Source: Nonomuraea rhodomycinica
Lineage (GTDB): Bacteria; Actinomycetota; Actinomycetes; Streptosporangiales; Streptosporangiaceae
Direction of reading: 5' to 3'
Assembly (NCBI RefSeq): GCF_013363995.1
Contig: NZ_JABWGO010000004.1
Location: 186,001-250,000, forward strand
Length of the DNA: 64,000 nt
The notes below the pieces were generated by a model. That model was given only the letters and a program-made list of their open reading frames with translations. It searched no databases and was not told the origin of the DNA. Position 1 is the stretch's first letter. Each line of letters begins with the position of its first letter. Both the position numbers and the translations under genes were made by a program. Positions 16,425 to 24,151 of this stretch are shown here, piece after piece.

Positions 16425-16432
16425 TCCGCGAG

Positions 16433-16462
16433 ATCCTAAGGACGGATTCCGCTCACCGTCAA
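16433..16462 (-). promoter_or_regulatory. Promoter of the cloQ-cloR-P450-idi operon
   Basis: On the minus strand TTGACG (16462-16457) and TAGGAT (16438-16433) are separated by 18 bp, close to the vegetative sigma-70/HrdB consensus. The predicted start site near 16426 leaves a leader of about 145 nt before the prenyltransferase ATG. Confidence 0.65.
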
Positions 16463-16579
16463 GGGGCAGGTAAACACGCCGAATGACTGCTCAGCGCGTT
16501 TATTTACTGACCATGGGTGAGCCGGAACGGTCCATCTCGCTCGGCGTCCGGTCGGAAATTACCGTGAGCCGTGCTCACG

Positions 16580-16599
16580 AAAAATCGCCCTCTTGGGCG
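16580..16599 (-). terminator. Rho-independent terminator of the LacI gene
   Basis: Directly after the LacI stop, CGCCC-aaga-GGGCG (16599-16586, minus strand) is followed by A and five T residues (16585-16580), a classical intrinsic terminator. Confidence 0.8.
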
Positions 16600-17655
16600 T
16601 CAGCCGGCCACCTTGGCCATCAGCCGCTCGTACTGCGCGCGGTCGCTGGACGCGCGGACGATCAGCTCGGGCCGCAGCAGCTCGGTCTCGCCCGGCTCGC
16701 CCGCGAGGACGCGGACGAGCTGCCGCAGGCCCCGGCGGCCCATCTCCCGCATCGGGGAGCGGACCGTGGTCAGCGGCACCGGCAGCTCGGCGGCCAGCGG
16801 CGTGTCGTTGAAGCCCACGACCGCGATGTCGGCCCCGACCCGCAGCCCGTGGTCGCGCAGCGCGCCGATCGTGCCGATCGCGCCGAAGTCGTTGACCACG
16901 AACACGGCCGAGGGCAGCGGGCCGGTCGCGAGCAGCCGCTCGGTGCCCGCGCGCCCGCCCTGGGCGTCGAAGCGGGAGTGGACGATCCGGTGCTCGGGGA
17001 TCGGCAGCCCCGCCTCCCGGAAGCGGTCGGCGAAGCCGCCCGTGCGGTCCACGCCGGTGCTCGCGTACGGCTCGCCGGCCACGACCGCGACGTCCTGGTG
17101 CCCCTGCTCCAGCAGGTGCTCGGCCACCATCCGGCCGCCCAGGTAGTCGTCGCACACGACCGCCGGATGCCCGCCGGCGCGCCGGTTGACCAGCACGAAC
17201 GGCACGCCCCGCGCGGCCACCTCGTCGAGGAAGCCCGAGTCGGAGTGGGCGTCACCGAAGATCATGCCGTCGACGCGGCGGCCGAGGACCATCTCGGTGC
17301 GGGCCCGCTGGACCTCGGGGACGTCGCGGGTGTTGGTGACGAACGTGGACAGGCCGTGCTCGGCGGCGGCCTCCTCGATGCCCTCGTAGATGGTGGCGAG
17401 GACCACGTCGGACAGGCGGGGGACCAGGACGCCGATGAGGTTGCTGCGCTGCGTGCGCAGGCTCATGGCATGGGGGTTGCGCTGGTAGCCGAGCTCGTCG
17501 GCGAGCCTGCGGACCCGCTCGACGGTCGGGCTGGACGCCGCCCGCAGCCCCTCGCCGGGCTTGGCGTGGAGGACCCGCGACACGGTGGAGACGTGCAGGC
17601 CGAGCTGGTCGGCGATCATCTGCAGGGTTACCGGTCGCGCCTTCTTCGCACCCAA
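16600..17655 (-). CDS. LacI-family transcriptional regulator
   Basis: The 351-residue protein has a LacI helix-turn-helix (VTLQMIADQLGLHVSTVSRVL) followed by the hinge and a periplasmic-binding-protein-like effector core (NLIGVLVPRLSDVVLATIYEGIEEAA). I assign a TTG start at 17655, preceded by GGAGG at 10 nt, because the first in-frame ATG lies inside the HTH and the frame upstream lacks coding character. It diverges from the asparaginase operon across a tandem CCAAACGTTTGG operator with the central CG typical of LacI sites. It therefore probably represses that operon and itself. Confidence 0.9.
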   Translation of the reverse strand: MGAKKARPVTLQMIADQLGLHVSTVSRVLHAKPGEGLRAASSPTVERVRRLADELGYQRNPHAMSLRTQRSNLIGVLVPRLSDVVLATIYEGIEEAAAEHGLSTFVTNTRDVPEVQRARTEMVLGRRVDGMIFGDAHSDSGFLDEVAARGVPFVLVNRRAGGHPAVVCDDYLGGRMVAEHLLEQGHQDVAVVAGEPYASTGVDRTGGFADRFREAGLPIPEHRIVHSRFDAQGGRAGTERLLATGPLPSAVFVVNDFGAIGTIGALRDHGLRVGADIAVVGFNDTPLAAELPVPLTTVRSPMREMGRRGLRQLVRVLAGEPGETELLRPELIVRASSDRAQYERLMAKVAG

Positions 17656-17774
17656 TGCCCCTCGGCCTCCGGTGAACTCGGGCTCGCCTGTTCGTGCGCC
17701 GCGGCGGGCGGCCGGCTGTTTTCTTGATTTTAACGCGGAGTTATTGACATCACGTAGGCGCAGGTCAGATGCTA

Positions 17775-17800
17775 CCAAACGTTTGGCCCAAACGTTTGGG
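17775..17800. promoter_or_regulatory. Tandem LacI operator (two CCAAACGTTTGG palindromes)
   Basis: Perfect 12-bp palindromes occupy 17775-17786 and 17788-17799, one base apart; the second extends to a 14-bp palindrome (17787-17800). They lie between the divergent LacI and asparaginase genes, 28 bp before the asparaginase GTG. The AAACGTTT core matches known LacI-family operators. Confidence 0.85.
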
Positions 17801-17827
17801 TAACCGCGCTTTCGAGGAGGCCGTCGC

Positions 17828-18877
17828 GTGTCCAAGGTCATCGTCCTGTCCACAGGAGGGACCATCGCCACCCGCCGTGACGTGCAGGGAGTGGGCCTCG
17901 CCAAGGACGGGGCGGGCGAGCTCCTCGGCCGGCTCCCGGCCGATCCCGGGGTCGAGGTGGACGGCGTGGACGTGCTGTGCGCCGGCAGCTACCTGTTCAC
18001 CCCGGCCGACATGCGTGAGGTCGTCCTGGCCGTCCGCGACGCCCTCGCCGACCCGGACGTGCGGGGCGTCGTCGTCACCCACGGCACCGACGCGATGGAG
18101 GAGACGGCCTACCTCGCCGACCTCTTCCACGCCGACCCGCGGCCGGTCGTCTTCACCGGCGCGCAGCGCCCCGCCGACGCCGTGGACGGCGACGGCCCGC
18201 GCAACCTCGCCGACGCGATCACCGTCGCGGCGTCCGGCGCAGCGCGCGGCCTGGGCGCGCTGATCTGCTTCGACGGCCGCGTCTACGCCGCCCGCGGCAC
18301 CCGCAAGACCCACACGCTGGCCCCGGCCGCGTTCTCCGCGCCCGACGGCGGCCCGCTTGGGCGCGTGCGGGCCGGGGAGGTGGACATCACGCTGACGCCG
18401 TCCCGGCCCGAGCCGCTCGACCTCGGCGGGTACGACCTGGACGGCGTCCGGACCGACATCGTGGCCCTCTACCCGGGCTGCGACGCCGGCGCGCTGCGCG
18501 CGGCGGCCGACGCGGGCGCCACCGGCATCGTGCTGGAGGCGCTCGGCGCGGGCAACGCCAACCCCGCCGTCGCCGCCGAGGTGGCCCGGCTCACCGGGGC
18601 CGGCGTCGTCGTGGCGCTGTCCACCCGCGTGGACGCCGGGCCCGTCGCCGCCCTCTACGGCAACGGCGGCGGCGCCGACCTCGTCGCGGCCGGCGCGATC
18701 CCCACCGGGATCCTGCGCGCGCCCCAGGCCCGCGTGCTGCTCGACGCCCTGCTCGGCTGCCACCGCGACCCCGCCCGGGTGCGCGCGGAACTCGCCGCGC
18801 GCACCGGCGCGGCCACCGCCACGGGCCGCACCCGGCCCGGCGATCCCACCGAAGACTCGACCGAAAGGACGAAGTGA
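17828..18877 (+). CDS. Asparaginase-family amidohydrolase
   Basis: The 349-residue cytoplasmic enzyme (no signal peptide) carries both asparaginase triads: STGGTIAT with Thr9 as nucleophile, and THGTDAMEET with Thr87-Asp88, plus a downstream Lys in RGTRKTHT. Family members release ammonia from asparagine or similar beta-amides. It opens an operon with an imidase/deacetylase-like gene (4-nt overlap), a transporter and two SDRs under LacI control. A catabolic substrate, perhaps a half-amide made by the next enzyme, is therefore more likely than housekeeping asparagine turnover. The C-terminal 20 residues are Thr/Arg-rich and non-conserved. Confidence 0.85.
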   Translation: MSKVIVLSTGGTIATRRDVQGVGLAKDGAGELLGRLPADPGVEVDGVDVLCAGSYLFTPADMREVVLAVRDALADPDVRGVVVTHGTDAMEETAYLADLFHADPRPVVFTGAQRPADAVDGDGPRNLADAITVAASGAARGLGALICFDGRVYAARGTRKTHTLAPAAFSAPDGGPLGRVRAGEVDITLTPSRPEPLDLGGYDLDGVRTDIVALYPGCDAGALRAAADAGATGIVLEALGAGNANPAVAAEVARLTGAGVVVALSTRVDAGPVAALYGNGGGADLVAAGAIPTGILRAPQARVLLDALLGCHRDPARVRAELAARTGAATATGRTRPGDPTEDSTERTK

Positions 18878-19761
18878 CCATGCCCAAGGAGATTCTCGTC
18901 GCGTACGGCGTGGACGTCGACGCCGTCGCCGGCTGGCTCGGCTCGTACGGCGGGGAGGACTCCCCGTGCGACATCTCGCGCGGCCTGTTCGCCGGCGAGG
19001 TCGGCACCCCGCGCCTGCTGCGCCTGTTCGAGAAGTACGACCTGCGCACCACCTGGTTCATCCCCGGCCACTCCATCGAGACGTTCCCCGACCAGACCCG
19101 CATGGTCGTGGACGGCGGCCACGAGATCGGCGTGCACGGCTACTCCCACGAGAACCCGATCGCGATGAGCCGGGAGCAGGAGAGCGCGGTCCTCGACCAC
19201 TGCATCGACCTGGTCGAGCGGTACGCGGGCCGCCGGCCGACCGGCTACGTCGCGCCCTGGTGGGAGTTCTCGCCCGTCACCAACGAGCTGCTGCTGGAGC
19301 GGGGCATCAAGTACGACCACTCGCTCATGCACGACGACTTCAGCCCCTACTACGTCCGCGTGGGCGACGCCTGGACGAAGATCGACTACTCGCGGCCGGC
19401 GGCGGAGTGGATGAAGCCCCTGCGGCGGGGCGAGGAGACCGACCTGGTCGAGATCCCCGCCAACTGGTACCTCGACGACCTGCCTCCCATGATGTTCGTC
19501 AAGGCCAGCCCGAACAGTCACGGCTTCGTCAGCCCGCGCCACCTCGAAGAGATGTGGCGCGACCAGTTCGACTGGGTGTACCGCGAGTGCGACTACGCGG
19601 TGTTCACCATGACCATCCACCCCGACGTGTCCGGCCGGCCGCAGAGCCTGCTCATGCACGAGCGCCTCATCGAGTACATCAGCGGCCACGAGGGCGTGCG
19701 CTGGGCCACCTTCGACGAGATCGCCGACGACTACAAGACCCGCTTCCCGCGCCGGCGTTAG
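18874..19761 (+). CDS. HP0310/imidase-type polysaccharide deacetylase family protein
   Basis: The 295-residue protein (293 if ATG 18880 is the start; GTG 18874 gives a GTGA overlap with asparaginase) is a NodB-fold metalloenzyme. It has Asp14 (AYGVDVDAVAGWLGSYGGED), His88 and His92 (HGYSHENP) as likely metal ligands. It closely resembles the cytoplasmic subgroup that contains Helicobacter HP0310 and bacterial cyclic imidases, including GYVAPWWEFS and EIPANWYLDDLPPMMF. No signal peptide argues against cell-wall deacetylation. With asparaginase alongside, opening of a cyclic imide to a half-amide is a reasonable hypothesis. Confidence 0.82.
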   Translation: MTMPKEILVAYGVDVDAVAGWLGSYGGEDSPCDISRGLFAGEVGTPRLLRLFEKYDLRTTWFIPGHSIETFPDQTRMVVDGGHEIGVHGYSHENPIAMSREQESAVLDHCIDLVERYAGRRPTGYVAPWWEFSPVTNELLLERGIKYDHSLMHDDFSPYYVRVGDAWTKIDYSRPAAEWMKPLRRGEETDLVEIPANWYLDDLPPMMFVKASPNSHGFVSPRHLEEMWRDQFDWVYRECDYAVFTMTIHPDVSGRPQSLLMHERLIEYISGHEGVRWATFDEIADDYKTRFPRRR

Positions 19762-19803
19762 CGCGGCGCGACCCCCCACCACGCTCTCCGAAAGGGCTCC
19801 GCC

Positions 19804-21147
19804 ATGACCACGACCTCTCCTGACGTCCCGGGGAGCGGCACCGCTCCCGGCACCCGGCGTCTCCCGCGCGTCGGGGTGCGGGAGACGCGCAAGGCCACCG
19901 TGATCGCGCTGTTCGCGTGGATCTTCGCCGTCTACGACTACATCATGTTCGGCACGCTGCTGCCGGAGATCTCCGCGCAGTTCGGCTGGGCCCCGGCCGA
20001 GGCGTCGCTGTACTCCACGCTCATCTCGGTGGGCACCGCGGTCGTCGTCCTCGGCGTCGGGCCGCTGGTCGACCGGCTGGGCCGCCGCAAGGGCATGATC
20101 ATCACGGTGTCGGGCACGGCGCTCGCCTCGGCCGTCTCGGCCGCCACGATGAACGCCGCGTACCTGGTCGGGGTGCGCTCCATCGGCGGTCTCGGGCTGG
20201 CGGAGCAGTCGGTCAACGCGACGTACCTCAACGAGATCTACGCCGTGACCGAGGACGAGAAGATCAAGAAGCGGCGGGGCCTGATCTACAGCCTGGTCCA
20301 GGGCGGCTGGCCGCTCGGCACGCTGCTCGCGGCGGCGTTCATCGCGATCTTCCTGCCGCTGGTCGGCTGGCGCGGCTGCTTCCTGCTGGCGACCTTCCCC
20401 GCCGTCGTCATCGCGCTGCTGCGGCGCGGCCTGCGCGAGACGCCGCAGTTCGAGCTGCAGCAGCGCATCGAGCGGCTGCGCAAGGAGGGACAGGCAGAGC
20501 AGGCGGCCACGCTGGCCCAGGAGCACGGCGTCCAGGAGAGCCAGGCGGCCCCGTTCCTGGAGATCTTCCGTGGGCCCGCGCTGCGCAACACGCTCGTCCT
20601 CGGCTTCGCCTGGTTCGTCAACTGGTTCGGCATCCAGGTGTTCAGCGTGCTCGGCACGACCGTGCTGACCGAGGGCAAGAGCGTCGGGTTCACCAACTCG
20701 CTGCTCATGTTCATCGTGATCAACGCGGTCGGCTACCTCGGGTACGTCTTCCACGGCTGGGCCGGGGACCGGTTCGGCCGGCGCAACGTCATCGCGTTCG
20801 GCTGGATGGCCTCCGGGGTGCTGTTCGCGCTCATGCTGCTGGTCGCGCAGGGCACGCTCGCCGTGGTCCTGCTGTACTCGCTCGGCATGTTCTTCCTGGT
20901 CGGTCCGTACTCGGCGATGCTGTTCTACATGGGCGAGTGCTACGACACCCGCTGCCGCGCCACCGGGACCTCCTTCATCAACGCCATCAGCCAGCCGGGC
21001 GCCATCGCCGCCGGAGCGATCATCACGGCGATGCTCGTGGCGGGCTCCGACTGGAACCAGGGCGCGCTGATCGTGGGGGCGCTGGGAACGTTCCTGTCCG
21101 GCTTCGTGATGTTCGGCGCCCGCAAGGTGCCCGCCCTCTCCCAGTGA
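19804..21147 (+). CDS. MFS transporter
   Basis: The 447-residue, 12-segment major-facilitator protein has the MFS motif A in both halves (DRLGRRKG and GDRFGRRN) and a central cytoplasmic loop of about 60 residues. The pattern resembles sugar/organic-acid proton symporters. It starts 43 bp after the deacetylase-like gene with SD GAAAGGG. Its place in the LacI-controlled operon suggests it imports the amide or imide substrate. Confidence 0.9.
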   Translation: MTTTSPDVPGSGTAPGTRRLPRVGVRETRKATVIALFAWIFAVYDYIMFGTLLPEISAQFGWAPAEASLYSTLISVGTAVVVLGVGPLVDRLGRRKGMIITVSGTALASAVSAATMNAAYLVGVRSIGGLGLAEQSVNATYLNEIYAVTEDEKIKKRRGLIYSLVQGGWPLGTLLAAAFIAIFLPLVGWRGCFLLATFPAVVIALLRRGLRETPQFELQQRIERLRKEGQAEQAATLAQEHGVQESQAAPFLEIFRGPALRNTLVLGFAWFVNWFGIQVFSVLGTTVLTEGKSVGFTNSLLMFIVINAVGYLGYVFHGWAGDRFGRRNVIAFGWMASGVLFALMLLVAQGTLAVVLLYSLGMFFLVGPYSAMLFYMGECYDTRCRATGTSFINAISQPGAIAAGAIITAMLVAGSDWNQGALIVGALGTFLSGFVMFGARKVPALSQ

Positions 21148-21173
21148 CCGCCCCAGCACTTCCTGGAGAACAC

Positions 21174-21944
21174 ATGACCTCCCCCGAGAAGCGGGTCGCC
21201 GTGATCACCGGCGCCGCCAGCGGCATCGGCCGGGCGCTGGCCGTCGCGTACGCCTCCCACGGCGTGCGCACGGTCATCGGCGCCTACCCCGGCGACCCGC
21301 ACGACCCCGCCGAGACCCTCCGCCAGGTCGAGCGGGCGGGCGGCTCCGGAGTCGTCCACGAGGTGGACGTGCGCGACGCCGCGCAGGTCGAGGCGTTCGC
21401 CCAGCGCGCGCTCGACGAGTGGGGCCGCCTCGACGTCGCCGTGGCCAACGCCGGCGTCCTGCGCCGCGCCGCCCTCGCCGAACTGACCGACGCCGCGTGG
21501 GACGACCTGCTCCAGGTGGACCTGACCGGTGTGCTGCGCACGCTGCGCTCCGCCGCCGCCCGGATGAGCGGGGCGGGCGCGATGGTCGCCGTGTCGTCCA
21601 TCGCGGGCGGCGTGTACGGCTGGGGCGAGCACGCTCACTACGCCGCCGCGAAGGCCGGGGTGCTCGGGCTGTGCCGCAGCCTCGCCGTCGAGCTGGCGCC
21701 CCGCGGCATACGGGTCAACTCGGTCATCCCCGGGCTCATCGTCACCCCGCAGTCGTCCGACCCCGTCAACTCCCTGGGCCCCGACGGCCTCGCCCGCGCC
21801 GGCCGGGACATCCCCTGGGGCCGCGCCGGGCGGCCGGAGGAGGTGGCCTCGGTCATCCGGTTCCTCACCTCGGACGACGCGGCGTACGTCACCGGCCAGA
21901 CCATCGTCGTGGACGGCGGGCTCACGGTCCGCATGCCCGCCTGA
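21174..21944 (+). CDS. SDR-family oxidoreductase
   Basis: This 256-residue classical short-chain dehydrogenase has the cofactor motif TGAASGIG, the NAG motif (VANAGVL) and the catalytic Ser with YxxxK (HYAAAKAG), ending in GQTIVVDGG. SD CTGGAGA precedes ATG 21174. It is fourth in the operon and followed 11 bp later by a second SDR. Together they probably oxidise or reduce a hydroxy/keto intermediate of the same pathway; the substrate is unknown. Confidence 0.88.
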   Translation: MTSPEKRVAVITGAASGIGRALAVAYASHGVRTVIGAYPGDPHDPAETLRQVERAGGSGVVHEVDVRDAAQVEAFAQRALDEWGRLDVAVANAGVLRRAALAELTDAAWDDLLQVDLTGVLRTLRSAAARMSGAGAMVAVSSIAGGVYGWGEHAHYAAAKAGVLGLCRSLAVELAPRGIRVNSVIPGLIVTPQSSDPVNSLGPDGLARAGRDIPWGRAGRPEEVASVIRFLTSDDAAYVTGQTIVVDGGLTVRMPA

Positions 21945-21955
21945 GGAGGAGCACC

Positions 21956-22711
21956 ATGTCACCCACCCGTCCCTCCGGAGCCCTCGCGGGCCGGACGGCG
22001 CTGGTCACGGGCGGCGCCAGCGGCATCGGCCGGGCGATCGCCGAGGCGTACGCCCGCGAGGGGGCCGAGGTCGTCGTCGCCGACCTCGACGCCGCCCGCG
22101 CGGCCGAGGCCGCCACCACGGCGGGCGCGGCCGGCCACGTCGCGGTCGACGTCGGCGACCCCGGCTCGGTCGCCGAGGCCGTGTCCACGGTGCTGGACCG
22201 GCTGGGGCGCATCGACGTGCTGGTCAACTCGGCCGGCATCCTGACCGAGGCGCCCCTGGTCGAGATGGACCCGCAGGTGTGGGACCGCACGATCGCCGTC
22301 GACCTGACCGGCGTCTTCCTGTGCTGCCGCCACGTCGTCCCGCACATGGTGGAACGGCGGTGGGGCCGCGTGGTCAACATCGCCTCGCAGCTCGGCATCA
22401 AGGGCGGGCGGTCGCTCAGCCACTACGCGGCGGCCAAGGCGGGCGTCATCGGCCTGACCAAGTCGCTCGCGCTGGAGGTCGCCGAGCACAACGTGCTGGT
22501 CAACGCCATCGCACCCGGCCCCGTCGAGACGCCGATGGTCGCCGGGATCACGGACGCCTGGAAGAGCGCCAAGCGGGCGGAGCTGCCGCTGGGCCGCTTC
22601 GGCCGCCCGGAGGAGGTCGCCCCCACGGCCGTCCTGCTCGCCTCGGACCCGGGCGGCAACCTCTACGTCGGCCAGACCCTCGGCCCCAACTCGGGGGACG
22701 TCATGCCGTGA
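21956..22711 (+). CDS. SDR-family oxidoreductase (FabG-like)
   Basis: The 251-residue protein has TGGASGIG (cofactor), VNSAGIL, catalytic YAAAKAG and a C-terminal GNLYVGQTLGPNSGDVMP tail in place of the usual VDGG ending. ATG 21956 follows TGAGGAGG that overlaps the stop region of the first SDR. It ends the LacI-controlled operon; a minisatellite follows directly. Confidence 0.88.
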   Translation: MSPTRPSGALAGRTALVTGGASGIGRAIAEAYAREGAEVVVADLDAARAAEAATTAGAAGHVAVDVGDPGSVAEAVSTVLDRLGRIDVLVNSAGILTEAPLVEMDPQVWDRTIAVDLTGVFLCCRHVVPHMVERRWGRVVNIASQLGIKGGRSLSHYAAAKAGVIGLTKSLALEVAEHNVLVNAIAPGPVETPMVAGITDAWKSAKRAELPLGRFGRPEEVAPTAVLLASDPGGNLYVGQTLGPNSGDVMP

Positions 22712-22739
22712 CCGGCGCATGACCGAAGCCCTCCTGGCC

Positions 22740-22985
22740 GTGGACGCCTGTGGGTGTCGGGGGGTCGCGGGGGTCGAGGAGAGCGTGGAGATCGTGCGTG
22801 GCGGGGGTCGCGGAGGTCGCGGACATAGTGGGTGGCGGAGGCCGCGGAGGTCGCGGAGGTCGTGGAGGTCGTGGGTGGCGGGGGTCGCGGAGGTGGTTGA
22901 CGTCGTGGGTGGCGAACAGCGTGGAGGTCGCGGACATCGTGGGGTGGCGGAGAGCGTGGAGGTCGCGGGGGAGCGGGTGTGGTCG
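22740..22985 (+). repeat. G-rich minisatellite of about 9-nt units
   Basis: Degenerate tandem units related to GGTCGCGGA and GGTCGTGGA fill about 245 bp with strong G over C bias on the plus strand. Several frames stay open on both strands only because stops are rare in this composition. Proteins read from them are low-complexity (RRSRRSWRSW or PRPPRPPRPP) and lack support as genes. This covers the non-coding gap between the second SDR and the next gene. Confidence 0.75.
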
Positions 22986-23003
22986 GCGTGAAGGGGGGCG
23001 GTG

Positions 23004-24059
23004 ATGTGCGGGGCGTGCGGGGTTGATCGCGGTGGCGCCGACTGGGCGCGGCCGTGGGTCGCCGGCCCCGCAGCCCGCGCGGCCGTGGCCGCCGCCGTCT
23101 CCCGGGTGCGCCCGTCGTCCCGTACGCGGATCTCACCGGTCGCCGGCGGATGGCTGGTCGCCCGCCCCACCGGCGGCTCGGCCGTCTGCGGCACGCTGGG
23201 CGAGCTGGTCGCCGCCGTACGGGCCGCGTCATCCGGACCGGAGGCGCCCGTGGACCCGGCACGCCCCTCGGGACCGCTGGCCGTGCCCGCGACGGCGGAC
23301 GGCCGTACGGGTGTCGTCCTGCGCGTGGATCCCCACACCCACCCCCGCGACCTCGCCACCGCCCTCTCCGAAACCGCCCACCCTGACGACCCCGCCCACC
23401 CCGAACGAGCCGCCCGCCCGGAGGCGGACCCCCGCCCCATGAGGGCCGCCCGCCCCGAGAGGCGCTCGGGGTCGGATGAGGCCGCCCGCCCCGAACGGGC
23501 CCCCCGCCCTGAAGAGGACGCGCGCCCTGAAGAGGACGCGCGCCCTGAAGAGGACGCGCGCCCCGAAGAGGACGCGCGCCCCGAAGAGGACGCGCGCCCC
23601 GAAAAGGACGCGCGCCCCGAGGGGGACGCCCGCCGTGCGAGGGATGCCCGGCCCGAGGGGTGCTCGGGCTCGGGTGAGGTCGCCGGTTTCGGTGAGGCGG
23701 CCCCAGCGTTGGTCGTCGTGCCCACGGAAGGTGACGCGCTGGACGTCCTGGCCGCGCTCGCCGCACCCGCGTGGCTGCGGCGCGCCTACCTCGTGCGCGT
23801 CGAAGGGGCCGGGGCCGCGTGGGCTGCGCGGCCCGCGCCCGCCGGAGGGCGCGGCGACCCGCCGGTACCGCGCGAGCCCGGGTTCGGCGCGGACGTCGTC
23901 GTCGGGCTGGAGTGGGCCCGCCAGGAGGGCCGGTTCGACGGTACGGCCGTCGCTGTGCGGTGGCCCCTCGGCGGTGGCGCGCTGCTGGACGTGGAGATCC
24001 GCGCCGGCCACCTCATACGGGCCCGCACCCTGCACGGCGGCACCGGCACGGCTCTGTGA
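23004..24059 (+). CDS. Actinobacterial MCGACG-type hypothetical protein with ARPEED repeats
   Basis: The 351-residue protein begins MCGACG, a paired-Cys N-terminus seen in an uncharacterised actinobacterial family; the in-frame GTG at 23001 is an alternative start. Residues about 10-110 and 230-350 are ordinary-looking Ala/Val/Gly-rich domains. Between them is a charged low-complexity linker with five exact ARPEED hexamers plus variants, from an 18-bp tandem repeat. No catalytic motif is recognisable. The two halves may be one domain split by an expanded linker. Confidence 0.65.
   Translation: MCGACGVDRGGADWARPWVAGPAARAAVAAAVSRVRPSSRTRISPVAGGWLVARPTGGSAVCGTLGELVAAVRAASSGPEAPVDPARPSGPLAVPATADGRTGVVLRVDPHTHPRDLATALSETAHPDDPAHPERAARPEADPRPMRAARPERRSGSDEAARPERAPRPEEDARPEEDARPEEDARPEEDARPEEDARPEKDARPEGDARRARDARPEGCSGSGEVAGFGEAAPALVVVPTEGDALDVLAALAAPAWLRRAYLVRVEGAGAAWAARPAPAGGRGDPPVPREPGFGADVVVGLEWARQEGRFDGTAVAVRWPLGGGALLDVEIRAGHLIRARTLHGGTGTAL
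23505..23630 (+). repeat. Seven 18-bp in-frame tandem repeats
   Basis: Units of the type CGCCCTGAAGAGGACGCG follow one another at exact 18-bp spacing; the first three are identical, the last two diverged. Each encodes a six-residue ARPEED-like unit, so copy-number change keeps the reading frame. Confidence 0.92.
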
Positions 24060-24122
24060 CCCCAGGGAGAAGCGTTACAAGAGAGACACAAGTGATTTCC
24101 AAGACGCTTCCCGCATGATGGC

Positions 24123-24145
24123 TCCCTTTCCGACAGAGAAAGGGA
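24123..24145 (+). promoter_or_regulatory. Hairpin over the ribosome site of the five-module secreted protein
   Basis: TCCCTTTC (24123-24130) pairs perfectly with GAAAGGGA (24138-24145), which contains the Shine-Dalgarno sequence of the gene starting at 24152. Folding would hide the ribosome site. A second inverted repeat, GAAGCGT/ACGCTTC (24069-24075 / 24104-24110), lies upstream. Confidence 0.5.
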
Positions 24146-24151
24146 CCCCCG

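Noticed and set aside
18874..19761. Peptidoglycan or chitin deacetylase annotation for the NodB-fold protein
   Set aside because: It has no signal peptide or membrane anchor and matches the cytoplasmic HP0310/imidase subgroup, so a wall substrate is not the preferred call.
22701..22991. Open frames on both strands over the G-rich repeat (78 and 90 codons)
   Set aside because: Sequence is pure low complexity, no start-site support on either strand, and both exist only because the repeat lacks stops.
23505..23630. Short regular repeats resembling a CRISPR array
   Set aside because: Units are directly adjacent without unique spacers and keep a reading frame, so this is a coding tandem repeat; no cas genes are present.
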